This document shows, piece by piece, positions 42,575 to 53,900 of a stretch of 64,000 nucleotides of DNA. Positions within the stretch are counted from its first letter, which is position 1, and each line of letters opens with the position of its first letter. The notes under the pieces are model-generated. The model had not been told where the DNA came from. It made no database searches and saw nothing but the letters and a program-made list of their open reading frames with translations. This stretch comes from Heterotrichella gracilis (taxonomy: Eukaryota; Sar; Xanthophyceae; Tribonematales; Xanthonemataceae). The position numbers and the translations under genes were made by a program. The DNA is taken from NCBI GenBank assembly GCA_032358255.1, contig JAULBX010011099.1, forward strand, positions 434,001 through 498,000, written 5' to 3'.

Positions 42575-44638
42575 ATGAAAAAACGGATCAAAACGTATAT
42601 TTTGAATCTTGTTCTATTTCTACATGTTTCTTTAATTGCTCAGGATAAAAAATTAGATAGTTTAGTTGACAGGTATTATGCTGAAAGCTCTGATACCGTT
42701 AGAGCAAAATTAGCCTATAAACTGGCAAGTTATTACTTAAACACTACCGGTCAAATTGACTCAGCATACACCTTTGCTTTTCGAAGCATGCGGCTTTCAG
42801 AAAAAAAGAAATTTACAAGAGGATTAGCCGTTTCGAATAATTTGTTGGGACAGGCATGCAATTATTTGAGAAAAACCGATTCTGCCATTTATTATTTTGA
42901 AAGCTCTAAAAAGCATTACGAGCAATTAAAAGACAGTAATCGTGTTGCAGGTATGCTGAATAACATTGGGATCTCGTATTCAAACGAAGGTAACATCTCC
43001 AAGGCATTGGATTATTATTTCCTCTCCTTAAAAATAAAAGAACAATTGCACGATTCAGAGGGGATTGCCAATGCCCTGCACAATATTGGTCAATTATACA
43101 ATGAACAAAATGACAGTGCAAACAGTTTAAAATACTTTCAAAAAGCATTGGAGATCCGAAGAAAGATCCATGATGAATCAGGAGTTGGCTACTCTATGGT
43201 AGCCATTGGATCACATTACAAGAACCAAAAGAACTATAAGCTTTCCGAAAACTATTTTAAAGAGGCCTATAAAATTGCCGAACGGACACATGAAGAAGAA
43301 TCAATGGCTATTGCCAGTTATAATCTTGGTAGTTTATATTTTGATTCCGGGCGATTGAACGAATGCGAGCCCTATTTTTTAAAGTCACTTGAAATTTCCA
43401 GAAAAAACAGTGATTTGGCGGGAATAGCCATTTGCTTGGATGCACTGGGTTATCTAAAACTACAACAGCAAAAATACCCACAAGCCATCGAACTTCTGGA
43501 GGAAGCTTACCAACTGGCAAAAGAACAAATGAATGATCTGATTGGAGGCATCTCAAAAAGATTGGGGGAAGCCTATGAAAAAACAGGCAATTACAAAAAG
43601 GCCCTTTTTTATCATAAAATTTCCGAAGCGGTTAACGATAGTTTGTTCAATGCAGAAAATGTAAGAAAATTAACTTCCGAATCCCTTAAATATGAACATG
43701 AAAAGGAAAAGATCATTGCGCAAAAAGAACAAGAGAAAAGAGAAGCCGCTATAAAGGAAGAAGCTTTTAGAAAAAACCTGATGATAGTATCAACAGTGCT
43801 CATCCTTTTGTTAGTTTCCATTTTCAGCTATACCATTTATAATAAACTAAAAGAAAACCGAAAACAAAAGCACATCATTGAAGAGCAACAAAAAGAAATG
43901 ATCGACTCTATTAATTACGCACGTCGCATTCAATACGCTTTGTTGGCACATCACGATCTGCTAAAAACCTATCTCCCTGAACACTTTGTATTGTTCAGAC
44001 CAAAGGACATAGTGAGTGGCGATTTCTATTGGGCAACTGTTAAAGATGATCATTTTTATCTCGCAGTATGCGATTGCACCGGACATGGAGTTCCGGGAGC
44101 ATTTATGAGTTTACTGAATATTAATTTTTTAAATGAAGCCATCATTGAAAAAAACATATCAGAACCAGGGGAGATCTTTAATCATGTGAGAACTCAGCTC
44201 ATAAAAAAACTTGATGGAGGACGTGATGGTATGGATGCTGTGTTATTTCGTATTCCTGTTAAAAAAACCGGCAATTATAGCATTGAGTATGCGGCTGCCA
44301 ATAATTCGGCTATTTTAATTCGAGATGAACAGCTGCTTGAATTAAATAAAGATGCCATGCCAATTGGATTAGGAGAAAAACAAGAGGCATTCAAAACCTT
44401 TAGCATTGAGGTTAAATCAGGTGACCGTTTGTATTTATACACCGATGGTTTTGCCGATCAGTTTGGCGGACCAAAAGGTAAAAAGTTTAAATACAAACAA
44501 CTGGATGAATTTATTTTACAAAACGCCTCAAGTTCTCCAGAATCACAAAAAAAAGCATTGGACACAATCTTTGATAGCTGGAAAGGGGAGCTGGAGCAAG
44601 TAGATGACGTGTGCGTAATCGGAATTTGCGTGGACTAG
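42575..44638 (+). CDS. TPR-containing SpoIIE-type serine phosphatase
   Basis: A 687-residue protein: signal peptide (ending IAQ), six or more TPR repeats (about 50-345, units such as AKLAYKLASYYLNTTGQ and ANALHNIGQLYNEQNDSAN), a charged coiled coil (about 355-398), one transmembrane helix (about 402-422), a second coiled coil, then a PP2C/SpoIIE phosphatase domain (about 460-687). Motifs SGDFYWATVKDDHFYLAVCDCTGHGVPGAFMS and YLYTDGFADQFGG carry the metal-binding aspartates. The TPR part should face the periplasm and the phosphatase the cytoplasm. This layout is common in Bacteroidota; partners would be anti-sigma antagonists, none of which is nearby. Confidence 0.9.
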   Translation: MKKRIKTYILNLVLFLHVSLIAQDKKLDSLVDRYYAESSDTVRAKLAYKLASYYLNTTGQIDSAYTFAFRSMRLSEKKKFTRGLAVSNNLLGQACNYLRKTDSAIYYFESSKKHYEQLKDSNRVAGMLNNIGISYSNEGNISKALDYYFLSLKIKEQLHDSEGIANALHNIGQLYNEQNDSANSLKYFQKALEIRRKIHDESGVGYSMVAIGSHYKNQKNYKLSENYFKEAYKIAERTHEEESMAIASYNLGSLYFDSGRLNECEPYFLKSLEISRKNSDLAGIAICLDALGYLKLQQQKYPQAIELLEEAYQLAKEQMNDLIGGISKRLGEAYEKTGNYKKALFYHKISEAVNDSLFNAENVRKLTSESLKYEHEKEKIIAQKEQEKREAAIKEEAFRKNLMIVSTVLILLLVSIFSYTIYNKLKENRKQKHIIEEQQKEMIDSINYARRIQYALLAHHDLLKTYLPEHFVLFRPKDIVSGDFYWATVKDDHFYLAVCDCTGHGVPGAFMSLLNINFLNEAIIEKNISEPGEIFNHVRTQLIKKLDGGRDGMDAVLFRIPVKKTGNYSIEYAAANNSAILIRDEQLLELNKDAMPIGLGEKQEAFKTFSIEVKSGDRLYLYTDGFADQFGGPKGKKFKYKQLDEFILQNASSSPESQKKALDTIFDSWKGELEQVDDVCVIGICVD

Positions 44639-44672
44639 TGTATTTAAAGAGCAATTGAGAATTTGAAACGAT

Positions 44673-45068
44673 TTAAAACACTCTGATCTTTCCCTTTACA
44701 ATAAAGGCATTTGGGAATTCGGATTGGATCTTTTTATAGACTTCAAAAGCTTCTAATTTGGTTTTGTAATCACCAACTAAAATCACCCAATTAGGTTGCT
44801 GGTATTCCTTATAGGTCACATAATCAGTAAAACGGGTCGTAAATTTGGTTCGTTCTGCTTCAGCGGCCTCACGATCAATACCAAAATGAATTTTGATGCG
44901 GTAACCGTCTTGCTCTCCGTTGGTGAGTTTGTGGTATTCGGCTTTTTTCTCAATGAGTTCGTTTACCTTTAGCTGCGTTTGCGTTTGTACTGGGTTGAGG
45001 TAAGGGTTTTCCTGGGCATGTGAACCCACAAGCCTAAAAATGAACACAATGAAAAACAAACATCTCAC
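44673..45068 (-). CDS. Secreted SPOR-domain protein
   Basis: A 131-residue protein with a signal peptide (ending GSHAQ). The C-terminal 75 residues form a SPOR-like domain (YRIKIHFGIDREAAEAERTKF ... QPNWVILVGDYKTKLEAFEVYKKIQSEFPNAFIVKGKI). SPOR domains bind denuded septal peptidoglycan glycans. It converges on the phosphatase gene with a 34-nt gap and diverges from sucA. The 226-nt divergent region (45069-45294) shows no gene. Confidence 0.82.
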   Translation of the reverse strand: MRCLFFIVFIFRLVGSHAQENPYLNPVQTQTQLKVNELIEKKAEYHKLTNGEQDGYRIKIHFGIDREAAEAERTKFTTRFTDYVTYKEYQQPNWVILVGDYKTKLEAFEVYKKIQSEFPNAFIVKGKIRVF

Positions 45069-45294
45069 CTTACAAAAGTAAAACTTTTTTAATTAATAAA
45101 ATTCAATTCACTTTATTTGGGAATTTTATGATTTTTAGTTCTTTTTCTTATATAGCGACATAATTCTCTCAGGAGAACAAAATGGCAATAAATAAGCCTT
45201 TTGGAAGGAAAATATCAATATTCATTTTGATTCATTTAGAGTCTTTTTTTCCATATTATTTTTTTACATTTACCTATTATTCTAATTCAGTAAA

Positions 45295-48036
45295 ATGGAC
45301 AAATTTTCATATATAGGGAACAGTGATGTAGCGGCCATTGAAACGCTTTACCAACAATTTTTAAAGGATCCTGAATCTGTGGACACATCCTGGAGGGATT
45401 TTTTTAAGGGCTTTGAATTTGCCAGAGCAGATTTTGAAGGCAATAAACCTGCAGGAAACATTGATGCAAAATACCAGCAAAACGTTAGCAAAGAATTTGC
45501 AGTTATCAATTTAATTAATGGCTATCGTCAAAGGGGACATTTATTTACCAAAACGAATCCGGTTAGAAACCGCAGAAAATACAAGCCGGATCTCGGTTTA
45601 GATGTATTCGATTTAGAGGAGAGTGATCTTGAAACCGTTTTTCAAGCAGGAACCGAAATTGAGATCGGTCCGGCTAAATTAAAAGACATTGTTGCCCATT
45701 TACAACAAACCTATTGCCAAAGTATTGGGGTAGAGTATATGTTTATTCGCAATCCCAACTTACTTACCTGGTTGCAGGAAAGAATGGAGACCACCAAAAA
45801 CATTCCAAATTTTACAAAAGAACAAAAAAGACGTATTCTAAAAAAAGTAACTGAGGCGGTGACCTTTGAAAGTTTTTTAGATACTAAATTCGTTGGGCAG
45901 AAACGTTTTTCATTAGAAGGTGCAGAATCTTTTCTTCCTGCTATGAATGCCTTGATGGAACATGGCGTTGAATTAGGTATTGAGGATTATATTATTGGTA
46001 TGGCACACAGAGGCCGTTTAAATGTGTTGGCCAATATCATGAATAAACCAACCATTGAAATTTTTACGGAGTTTGAAGGAAGGCCAAGTGAAGATGGTTT
46101 ATTTGACGGGGACGTAAAATACCATATGGGCTACAGCAATGATGTAACCAGTGAGTCCGGCAAAAAAGTGCATATCTCCTTAACGCCAAATCCTTCGCAT
46201 TTAGAAACGGTTGCTCCGGTTGTTGAAGGAATTACGCGTGCTAAAATTGACGGACGTCATAAAGGTAATCACCGAAAGGTTTGTCCTATCATTATTCACG
46301 GTGATGCGGCCATAGCAGGACAAGGCTTGGTATATGAAGTGGTACAAATGGCCCATTTGGATGGATACAAAGTTGGCGGAACAGTGCATTTTGTGATCAA
46401 TAATCAAGTTGGATTTACAACCAATTATAAAGATGCCCGATCAAGTACCTATTGTACCGACGTGGCAAAAATCACCAAGGCCCCTATTTTCCATGTGAAT
46501 GGGGATGATGTAGAAGCTCTAACATTGGTTGCTAAGATGGCGATGGAATTTAGATTGAATTTCAGAAAAGATGTTTTTATTGATATTTTATGTTACCGCA
46601 AATACGGTCATAACGAGGGAGATGAACCACGTTTCACTCAACCATTGTTGTATAAAGAAATCGCGAAACATCCGAATCCTAAAGTAATTTATGCTAAAAA
46701 ACTCATTGAGGAAGGCAGTTTTACTCAGGAAGAAATTTCAGAGTTGGAAAAAGGGATCAAGGATGATCTGGAAAAAAATTTAGAAGCGGCAAGAAAAGTG
46801 GAGAAGGCCAAAGTGATGTCTTATTTGCAAGGCCCTTGGCAAGGTGTTCAAATGGCTACAGCAAACTCGTTTGATGAATCACCAGCCACAGCCATCGATA
46901 AAAAATTATTTTTAGACCTGGCTAATAAAACCACTACACTTCCAGGCGATAAAAAATTCTTTAATAAAATTGAAAGGGTATTTGTTGATCGCCAAAACAT
47001 GATCAAAAAAGATGCTTATGACTGGGCTATGGGCGAATTGATCGCTTATGCTTCATTGATGAACGAAGGACATCGCGTTCGTTTTAGTGGACAGGATGTT
47101 GAACGGGGGACGTTCTCCCACCGTCACGCAGTCGTTAAAGTAGAAGATAGTGAAGAAGAATATATTCCCTTAAATAATATTGGCGCTCCTGAAAAACTTG
47201 AGATCTATAACTCCTTACTAAGTGAGTATGCCGTGTTAGGTTTTGAATATGGTTATGCCTATGCATCACCAAATGCTTTAACTATTTGGGAAGCACAGTT
47301 CGGTGATTTTTTTAACGGAGCTCAAATCATTATTGATCAGTACTTGTCTTCATCTGAATACAAATGGAGACGAATGAATGGTTTAGTAGTATTGTTGCCT
47401 CATGGATATGAGGGTCAAGGCCCTGAACACTCAAGTGCCCGCATGGAACGTTTCCTGCAAATGTGCGCGGAAAATAATATGCAGGTAATTAATGCCACTA
47501 CTCCTGCACAACAGTTTCATGCCTTACGTCGTCAGTTGAAGCGCGAATTCCGTAAACCATTGATTTGCTTTACGCCAAAAAAATTATTGCGCTACCCAAG
47601 CTGTGTGAGCACTTTGAAAGATTTTACAGAAAATAAGTTCAGAGAATTATTGGATGATCCTCAAGCGGATGTGAGTAAAGTAAAACGATTGGCTTTTTGT
47701 TCAGGAAAAATATATTATGAACTTATTGAACGAAGAGAAAAAGAAGGCGCTAACGACATTGCCTTTATTCGTTTAGAGCAATTATATCCTTTCCCTAAAA
47801 AACAAGTAGACGCTATTTTATTAAAGTATAAAAATGTAAAAGAGTATTTATTTATTCAGGAGGAATCGGAGAACATGGGTCCTTGGCGTTTTGTGAATGA
47901 TAATTTAAGATCCTTAAACCTTAAGTATGTCGGCAGAGATGAAGCGGCCAGTCCGGCAACCGGATTTGCCAAACGACATGCGGCAGAAAGCGAGGAGATC
48001 TTGCAAACAGTTTTTACTAAAGTAATGGTCAAATAA
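45295..48036 (+). CDS. sucA: 2-oxoglutarate dehydrogenase E1 component
   Basis: The 913-residue thiamine-diphosphate subunit of the 2-oxoglutarate dehydrogenase complex decarboxylates 2-oxoglutarate in the TCA cycle. Motifs are the N-terminal YIGNSDVAAIETLYQQFLKDPESVD E2-binding segment, GMAHRGRLNVLANIMNKP, the ThDP-binding GDAAIAGQG and NNQVGFTT, and SGQDVERGTFSHRHAV with catalytic histidines. Length and order match the family. sucB follows after a 53-codon ORF. The near-match box TACATTTA at about 45269 may be the promoter. The E3 gene (lpd) is not in the window. Confidence 0.96.
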   Translation: MDKFSYIGNSDVAAIETLYQQFLKDPESVDTSWRDFFKGFEFARADFEGNKPAGNIDAKYQQNVSKEFAVINLINGYRQRGHLFTKTNPVRNRRKYKPDLGLDVFDLEESDLETVFQAGTEIEIGPAKLKDIVAHLQQTYCQSIGVEYMFIRNPNLLTWLQERMETTKNIPNFTKEQKRRILKKVTEAVTFESFLDTKFVGQKRFSLEGAESFLPAMNALMEHGVELGIEDYIIGMAHRGRLNVLANIMNKPTIEIFTEFEGRPSEDGLFDGDVKYHMGYSNDVTSESGKKVHISLTPNPSHLETVAPVVEGITRAKIDGRHKGNHRKVCPIIIHGDAAIAGQGLVYEVVQMAHLDGYKVGGTVHFVINNQVGFTTNYKDARSSTYCTDVAKITKAPIFHVNGDDVEALTLVAKMAMEFRLNFRKDVFIDILCYRKYGHNEGDEPRFTQPLLYKEIAKHPNPKVIYAKKLIEEGSFTQEEISELEKGIKDDLEKNLEAARKVEKAKVMSYLQGPWQGVQMATANSFDESPATAIDKKLFLDLANKTTTLPGDKKFFNKIERVFVDRQNMIKKDAYDWAMGELIAYASLMNEGHRVRFSGQDVERGTFSHRHAVVKVEDSEEEYIPLNNIGAPEKLEIYNSLLSEYAVLGFEYGYAYASPNALTIWEAQFGDFFNGAQIIIDQYLSSSEYKWRRMNGLVVLLPHGYEGQGPEHSSARMERFLQMCAENNMQVINATTPAQQFHALRRQLKREFRKPLICFTPKKLLRYPSCVSTLKDFTENKFRELLDDPQADVSKVKRLAFCSGKIYYELIERREKEGANDIAFIRLEQLYPFPKKQVDAILLKYKNVKEYLFIQEESENMGPWRFVNDNLRSLNLKYVGRDEAASPATGFAKRHAAESEEILQTVFTKVMVK

Positions 48037-48053
48037 AAAATAATGAATTTTTC

Positions 48054-48215
48054 ATGAAGTCGATATCTGAACATTGTTTGAATCAGGGTAAGAGAGCAGA
48101 GGAAACGACACATGAGGAACAATTAATTTTAGAGCGTTTAGCAGATTTTAAAGCTAAGCCAGATAAAGTAGAAAAGTGGGAAAATGTAAAGAAGAATTAT
48201 TTGAAAAAGAAATAA
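48054..48215 (+). CDS. Small charged protein between sucA and sucB
   Basis: A 53-codon ORF with ATG start, 17 nt after sucA and 4 nt before sucB, all on one strand. The predicted peptide is rich in Lys and Glu and helical ([17 protein letters not shown] ... [17 protein letters not shown] ... NYLKKK). No family is recognised. Codon use and perfect fit between neighbours favour a real gene, but the short length leaves doubt. Homologues at the same site in related genomes would settle it. Confidence 0.5.
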   Translation: MKSISEHCLNQGKRAEETTHEEQLILERLADFKAKPDKVEKWENVKKNYLKKK

Positions 48216-48219
48216 AATT

Positions 48220-49497
48220 ATGGCAATTGTAGAATTAAAAGTCCCGAGTCCGGGAGAATCAATCACAGAAGTGATCATAGCGCGTTGGGTAAAAAACAGT
48301 GGTGATGTTGTTGAAAAGGATGAGGTGTTGGCCGAAATTGATTCGGATAAAGCTACCTTAACTTTGAATGCGGAAGAATCGGGAAAAATTGAATTACTTG
48401 CTGGTGAAGGCGATACTGTTAAGGTAGGACAAGTGGTTGTGAAAATTGATACCTCTTTTAAACCTGAAGCCAAAGCTCCGGTTGCTAAAGTTGAGGTAAA
48501 AGCCGAAGTAAAAAAGGAAGAAGTGAAAGCTGAAGTGAAACAGCCGGCAGTAAGCAGTGGGCAGGTTGCAGCTGGAGCTTCGCAAACATATGCCACCGGC
48601 ACTCCAAGTCCGGCTGCTGCCAAATTAATGGCTGAAAATTCTATTGCCGGTAATCAATTGAATGGGACCGGCAAGGATGGACGAATTACCAAGCAGGATG
48701 TATTGGCCGCTTTATCTAACGGTTTGCCAACTGCCGCAAAGGTATTGAGCAACAGCTGGCAAGGCAATCGTGATAAAGAACGTGTAAAGATGACTTCTTT
48801 GCGTAAAACCATTGCTAAGCGACTGGTTGCTGTTAAAAATGAAACAGCCATGCTTACTACGTTTAACGAAGTTGATATGAGCGAGATCTATGCTATTAGA
48901 GCGAAGTACAAAGATAAATTTAAGGAAGTGTATGGCAGCAATATTGGTTTCATGAGTTTTTTCACCAAAGCGGTGACAGAGGCTCTGTTTCATTATCCGG
49001 CAGTGAATGGAATGATTGATGGGGAAGAATTGGTATATAACAAGTATTGTGATATTGGTATAGCAGTGAGTGCGCCAAAAGGATTAATGGTTCCGGTATT
49101 GAGAAATGCCGAATTAATGAGTCTGGCTCAAATTGAAATGGGCATTAAGGAACTGGCCATAAAGGCGAGAGATGGAAAGTTAGGAATTCCGGATATGGAA
49201 GGCGGTACCTTTACGATTACTAACGGAGGTGTATTTGGAAGTATGATGAGTACACCAATCATTAATCCTCCACAGAGCGCAATTTTGGGCATGCACAATG
49301 TAGTGGAACGTCCAATGGCTGTTAACGGACAGGTGGTCATTCGTCCGATGATGTATATTGCTTTAAGTTACGATCACCGAATCATTGATGGCAGAGAAAG
49401 TGTTGGATTTTTGGTGAAAGTAAAGGAGATGTTAGAAAACCCTAGTCGGATGTTATTTGGCGGAAAAAATCCGGAAGAAGTTTTATTGGGCTTATAA
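48220..49497 (+). CDS. sucB: Dihydrolipoyl succinyltransferase (2-oxoglutarate dehydrogenase E2)
   Basis: A 425-residue E2 subunit. Lipoyl domain at 1-77 with the lipoyl lysine Lys44 in [11 protein letters not shown], a Lys/Glu/Val-rich linker (about 85-115), the E3/E1-binding domain at about 125-165 ([33 protein letters not shown]), then the acyltransferase domain with catalytic His/Asp in [17 protein letters not shown]. The length is normal. It forms an operon with sucA. The stop lies 10 nt from that of the converging gene. Confidence 0.95.
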   Translation: MAIVELKVPSPGESITEVIIARWVKNSGDVVEKDEVLAEIDSDKATLTLNAEESGKIELLAGEGDTVKVGQVVVKIDTSFKPEAKAPVAKVEVKAEVKKEEVKAEVKQPAVSSGQVAAGASQTYATGTPSPAAAKLMAENSIAGNQLNGTGKDGRITKQDVLAALSNGLPTAAKVLSNSWQGNRDKERVKMTSLRKTIAKRLVAVKNETAMLTTFNEVDMSEIYAIRAKYKDKFKEVYGSNIGFMSFFTKAVTEALFHYPAVNGMIDGEELVYNKYCDIGIAVSAPKGLMVPVLRNAELMSLAQIEMGIKELAIKARDGKLGIPDMEGGTFTITNGGVFGSMMSTPIINPPQSAILGMHNVVERPMAVNGQVVIRPMMYIALSYDHRIIDGRESVGFLVKVKEMLENPSRMLFGGKNPEEVLLGL

Positions 49498-49507
49498 TTT
49501 TAAAGTT

Positions 49508-50905
49508 TTATTTTATGGTTTCTTGAGGCAGAGAAATCCTGCCTTTAAGTGCTTTTTCAGTGGAGCCTTTCACATTATTGATGATGATCAAATGTGTTTT
49601 ATCATACAAAAAGGTATGGTAGAAAAAATCGGTTTTTGATTTGTATTTCCACTCTTTTAATTCAGAGAATTTATTTTTTATTAAAGCGAGCTTGGCTTCG
49701 TTTTCTTTGGAAATGATGATCACTTTTGTGAGCGCACAAGGCCGCAGTCGGTCGATGGAACTTTCATCGATTTTATCTTCTGCTTGAGACAATGAGGAAT
49801 AAGGGAACAGTTTAGCAATGGTATTAAAATCGCCGGCATCATCTGATAATACGTAGCGGTAGCACATTAAATTATCCAACTCAGTTAACCAGTCAGGAAA
49901 ACTCTCTTCGTATAAGTTCACGTAACTCGAAATAAAGACCTGATCGATGCCTTTTTTTTGATTGAGGTATTCGTTAACCAAGGGATATATTTTTTTTGCC
50001 ATTAAGTCAATGTATTTTCTGTTATACCAGTCTGCTTCGTCTTTTTTGTTTTGAAGGTTCTCGTATACGTATCCATTGCCGATGGCAGTGGCCAATACTT
50101 CGTTTAAGAGGAGGTATGAATAAACACTGTATTTTGACGGATTTGAATTAAACCAGGTGTCTATATTTTTTTTAATGGTAAGCGCTTGTTCATTGTATAA
50201 GATATGGTAGATCTCATGCATCACCACTCCCATAATGGCAGCGTAATCTTTATAATCTATTTTTAGTGCACAAACGGCATTGTTGCAAAAGGCTTCGGCA
50301 CTAAAGCCCTGGGAACTGTTAAGTGGATAAAAGGCAATTTCAAACGGAAAGGAATCATCCCAATAGGAACGATAAAAAGCAAGTCCTTTTTCAAAATAAG
50401 AATACATGTTCTTTGTTTTTATGTATTCGCTTATTTCGTTGAGTTGTTTTTCGAATTTGGTTTTATTGGGTTGATAAACCAGTTCACGGTAAACCAGTTG
50501 AAATTCGTATAGGATGCTTGACAGTTGTAATAAATTTTCATTTGGAATAATTCCGATGGCTTTTTTTTTGAACTCTTTTAAATTGGCACTTGCGATCAAA
50601 TTTTTCTTTAATAAAGCCTCTGTCATACCCGGAACCTTTGAACTATAAGGGTATGCTTGAAACTCGTACGTGTAGTTTAATATAAGGGTATCAAATAATG
50701 AAATTAATTTTGTGTACTTATCGCGATTGTAAGAAGAGTTTAAAAAAAGTTGTTTGTAGGTATTGTCTCCTTTTTTTGAGGAGAGTTCGTTGACGAAGAC
50801 ATACACAGCAAGCGGCTCTGAGTATTTGATCTCAAATCGCGGACCTTGCGCATACGTTTTGAAAGAAACGCTGAGTGAAATCAAAAGTAAAACAAGTAAT
50901 TTCAT
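49508..50905 (-). CDS. Putative secreted zinc metallopeptidase, family unknown
   Basis: A 465-residue protein with a signal peptide (ending TYAQ). The motif VVMHEIYHILYNEQ at about 246-259 has the HExxH zinc site, and LLNEVLATAIGNGYVYE about 40 residues later offers a candidate third ligand (Glu), the gluzincin arrangement. The remaining regions are helical and not matched to a known family. The gene follows the 1,496-residue secreted protein with an 11-nt gap, so they probably form an operon and may share a task. Peptidase activity is inferred only. Confidence 0.72.
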   Translation of the reverse strand: MKLLVLLLISLSVSFKTYAQGPRFEIKYSEPLAVYVFVNELSSKKGDNTYKQLFLNSSYNRDKYTKLISLFDTLILNYTYEFQAYPYSSKVPGMTEALLKKNLIASANLKEFKKKAIGIIPNENLLQLSSILYEFQLVYRELVYQPNKTKFEKQLNEISEYIKTKNMYSYFEKGLAFYRSYWDDSFPFEIAFYPLNSSQGFSAEAFCNNAVCALKIDYKDYAAIMGVVMHEIYHILYNEQALTIKKNIDTWFNSNPSKYSVYSYLLLNEVLATAIGNGYVYENLQNKKDEADWYNRKYIDLMAKKIYPLVNEYLNQKKGIDQVFISSYVNLYEESFPDWLTELDNLMCYRYVLSDDAGDFNTIAKLFPYSSLSQAEDKIDESSIDRLRPCALTKVIIISKENEAKLALIKNKFSELKEWKYKSKTDFFYHTFLYDKTHLIIINNVKGSTEKALKGRISLPQETIK

Positions 50906-50916
50906 GGCAGGATGTA

Positions 50917-53900
50917 TTATTCTTCTTCTTTTTTTTCTTCTTCGCCAAAGGCACCAATTTGTTTTAGTTTGGACAAGAACTGATCTTTTTTCTTTTTGTT
51001 GGTTACGTCAAATCTGTAGGAAGGGCCACGCTCCACATTCATTTTTTTGTTCTTTGCTTTTAGTTCCGCCAATTCGGAATTAAAAAGTTCATTACTACTT
51101 ACAGCGAGCATTGTTCCCCTGTTGTAGGTAAAATAATACCAGGTATTGGCATCTGCTTCTAAATAAATATCTAATAAGTCACCACCTCTTTGTTTTTTCA
51201 ATTGTATAACCCCGTTCATGTATCTAAAAAGTTCTGTCTTAAGAATATTACCTACGCCAATCATACCATTGGAAATGTAACCTTTTACCTGTTCGTTGTA
51301 GGTCATTTTTACATCGGTGAGAACCAGACTTTTTTCTAATTCATCGGGAAAACGTTTGTAATTACCGTATAAATTAAGTTCTGAAAGCGCGCGGTCACCT
51401 CTTTCTTTGCCGAGTAATTCAATGAGGCCATGATTAAACAGATCACCTTCAAAGGGTGTTGGATTAAGAGAGCCAAGATACACTTCAAGATCTTTTGCCA
51501 TTTTTTTAAGTACGCTGCTTTCGAAAAAGAAATCAAAGACCATCATCAAATTAAAATTGGTACTGTCTTTAACAGAATTATTAACGGCGTTTCCAACACA
51601 TTTTAGTTTAATCTGTCCCAGTTCTGAACTTAGATCGTAGCTGCCTTCTGAATTGATCATACAATCAGTTGTATTTAAACTCACATAATTTCCCGGCAAA
51701 CTCATTTCGTCTAGCTTTTCCTTATTTGAAATTTCATACTTTTGAGTTTCTTTATCATAGGTCAATAAACCGTCAGCTTCCATCACTTCTTTTGAGCTTC
51801 GCGCCCCTTGCAGTGAGAGAAAAGCAGAAAATACGTTGTTAGAATCGGGATTATAGAAAAATCCGGTACCTACCGCTGCGCCCCTCATATCAAGGGCCTT
51901 TTTAGGAATAGGAATCAGAATTTCTTTTGGATTAATTTCGCCGGTAAATCTTAAATACGATTTTCCAATTCGGCTGCAATTGTGAACAATTTTAGTTCCG
52001 CCATCAAAAGTGAGAAATTCTTGTGTGGCTTGTAAATACACTTTGCCTGCAAAACTGAAGTAGTCATTAAAATTAAAATTGTCTTTTTCAGGAATTTCAC
52101 CTTCAGAAATTGTTTGTCCGGTGGCATCGGGTTGAATGGTTTTGAATTGCAACAAATATGGTTTATCATTTTCATCTAAATACTGGTATTCTCCAGAAGC
52201 CAGATAGGACCTCCTGCCATAAATATTTGTTGTTGCATTTCGTATGTTATGAAACTTGGTTACGGTATTTGCTAAAATGTTAGAATTCCTAAGTGTGTCC
52301 ATAACTGCATTTTTAAAGATCGTTACATTTCCATCAATGGGTGAAACTCTGGCATCGGCCACATTAATATATGGTACATTCATACAACGAATGATATACT
52401 TTCGGAGATTGTACTTAGCGCCGGGAGCAAAAAAGCGGAGGGAGTCCTGTTGAGGATGTGTACTAATGAATTCGGGACCTTCAAGATTTAATCCTGCTTC
52501 TGAACTGTCGGCCACTAACTTTTTATTCGCGTCTCCTAATTCAATATCTTCAGCGTCCATGTACCATTTAAAACGGTCCATAAAAGCGATGTATTGGTTT
52601 TTGTCGAATTTTACATACGAGCCTTCACCATTGGTAACGAATTCTCCGATACGGGTATCAAAATCCACTTTTGCATTCACATTCACGGTGCTAAATGTAA
52701 AACCTTCCTCTTCAAAAGCCTTTAACTTAAAATTAGCCGTATCACTAAATAGCCGTCGTTTCACAAAAAGTATTTTTTCCGAACCCATGATGGCTTTATC
52801 AAATTCAACAATACCATTACCAACTAGATCTTTAAAGGTTAGATCAAGCCGCCCTTTAAATGCTACTTTTTCTTTATAAATGTCGAAGGTTTTTTTAATA
52901 TTAAAAGCTTGTAAGAGATCTTCATACGGCATAAAGTGCAATCGAACAGTATCACCGTGTACCATAGGAAACTCGGGGTTATCTCCTTCTTTTACATCGT
53001 AGGTATTCGCGTTGCCATTCGCGCTGTCGGGAAAAAAAGTCAGATCCGGAACTTTAGATTTACTTGAACTAAAGTTTAAGAGCCCACCCCCTTTTAAACC
53101 TTTGTTACTTAATCGAATTTCTTGATCAAAATTGGCTTTGCCTTTATAAATTGGAAAACCACCTTCGGGTGTTTGCCTGATAAAACCAAGAGAGTAATCT
53201 TTTTGAATAACTAATGTTTCTTTAAAGTCAGGGAAAATGCTTGCTGATGCGAAGGTTCCATCAAAACGCAAACCTTCTGTCCGGAAGTTATCTAAACTAT
53301 CAATACTGAATGGATCGAGTTTAAAATAAAACTTGTCTCGATTATATACGCCTTTATAGATAGACCGTTTGTCGTAAAAGGCATAACTCTCTTTAAAACT
53401 TTTGAAGCTTGGAAAGGTTGGTGATTTTCCAAAACCACTTTTGTTTTTTGGAGCATCTATGCGTAACTCGCCGTTTACATTTTCAATAAGTGTTTGCACT
53501 TTTTTAAAAGGAATATTTCCGTTGACATCCGGCTCAAAAGCTTCCACAAAAATTTTAAGGGAATCAATTGTTTTCATGTCAATTTTGAATTGCTCATAAT
53601 CAAACACAAAATCTTTACCAATAAATTCAAATTTTCCGGAAGCAACCGTTCCACTAAAATCAAATCGACGATTTTTTTTCAGCACCAATTCACCGTTTTT
53701 TGGGAATACAAATACTTTCTGGGTATCACTTAATAGGATCTGTTTTACGCCATAAACCGAAATATCATAGTTAAGTAAATTCATCGTGGCATTGTCTCTG
53801 CCCGGAACCACTGAATGGAGGGTTAAAATGTCGTAATCATGTTTATGCTTAGCATTATCAGCATAATCAAACAAACGTTGACGAACAGTGATCAAGTCTG

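Noticed and set aside
48138-48623. 161-codon minus-strand ORF with repetitive Ser/Thr/Phe content
   Set aside because: Antisense to the sucB lipoyl domain and its Lys/Glu/Val linker; low complexity comes from the sense linker.
52466-52879. 137-codon plus-strand ORF
   Set aside because: Antisense to the 1,496-residue secreted protein, whose frame is continuous and has a promoter and signal peptide.
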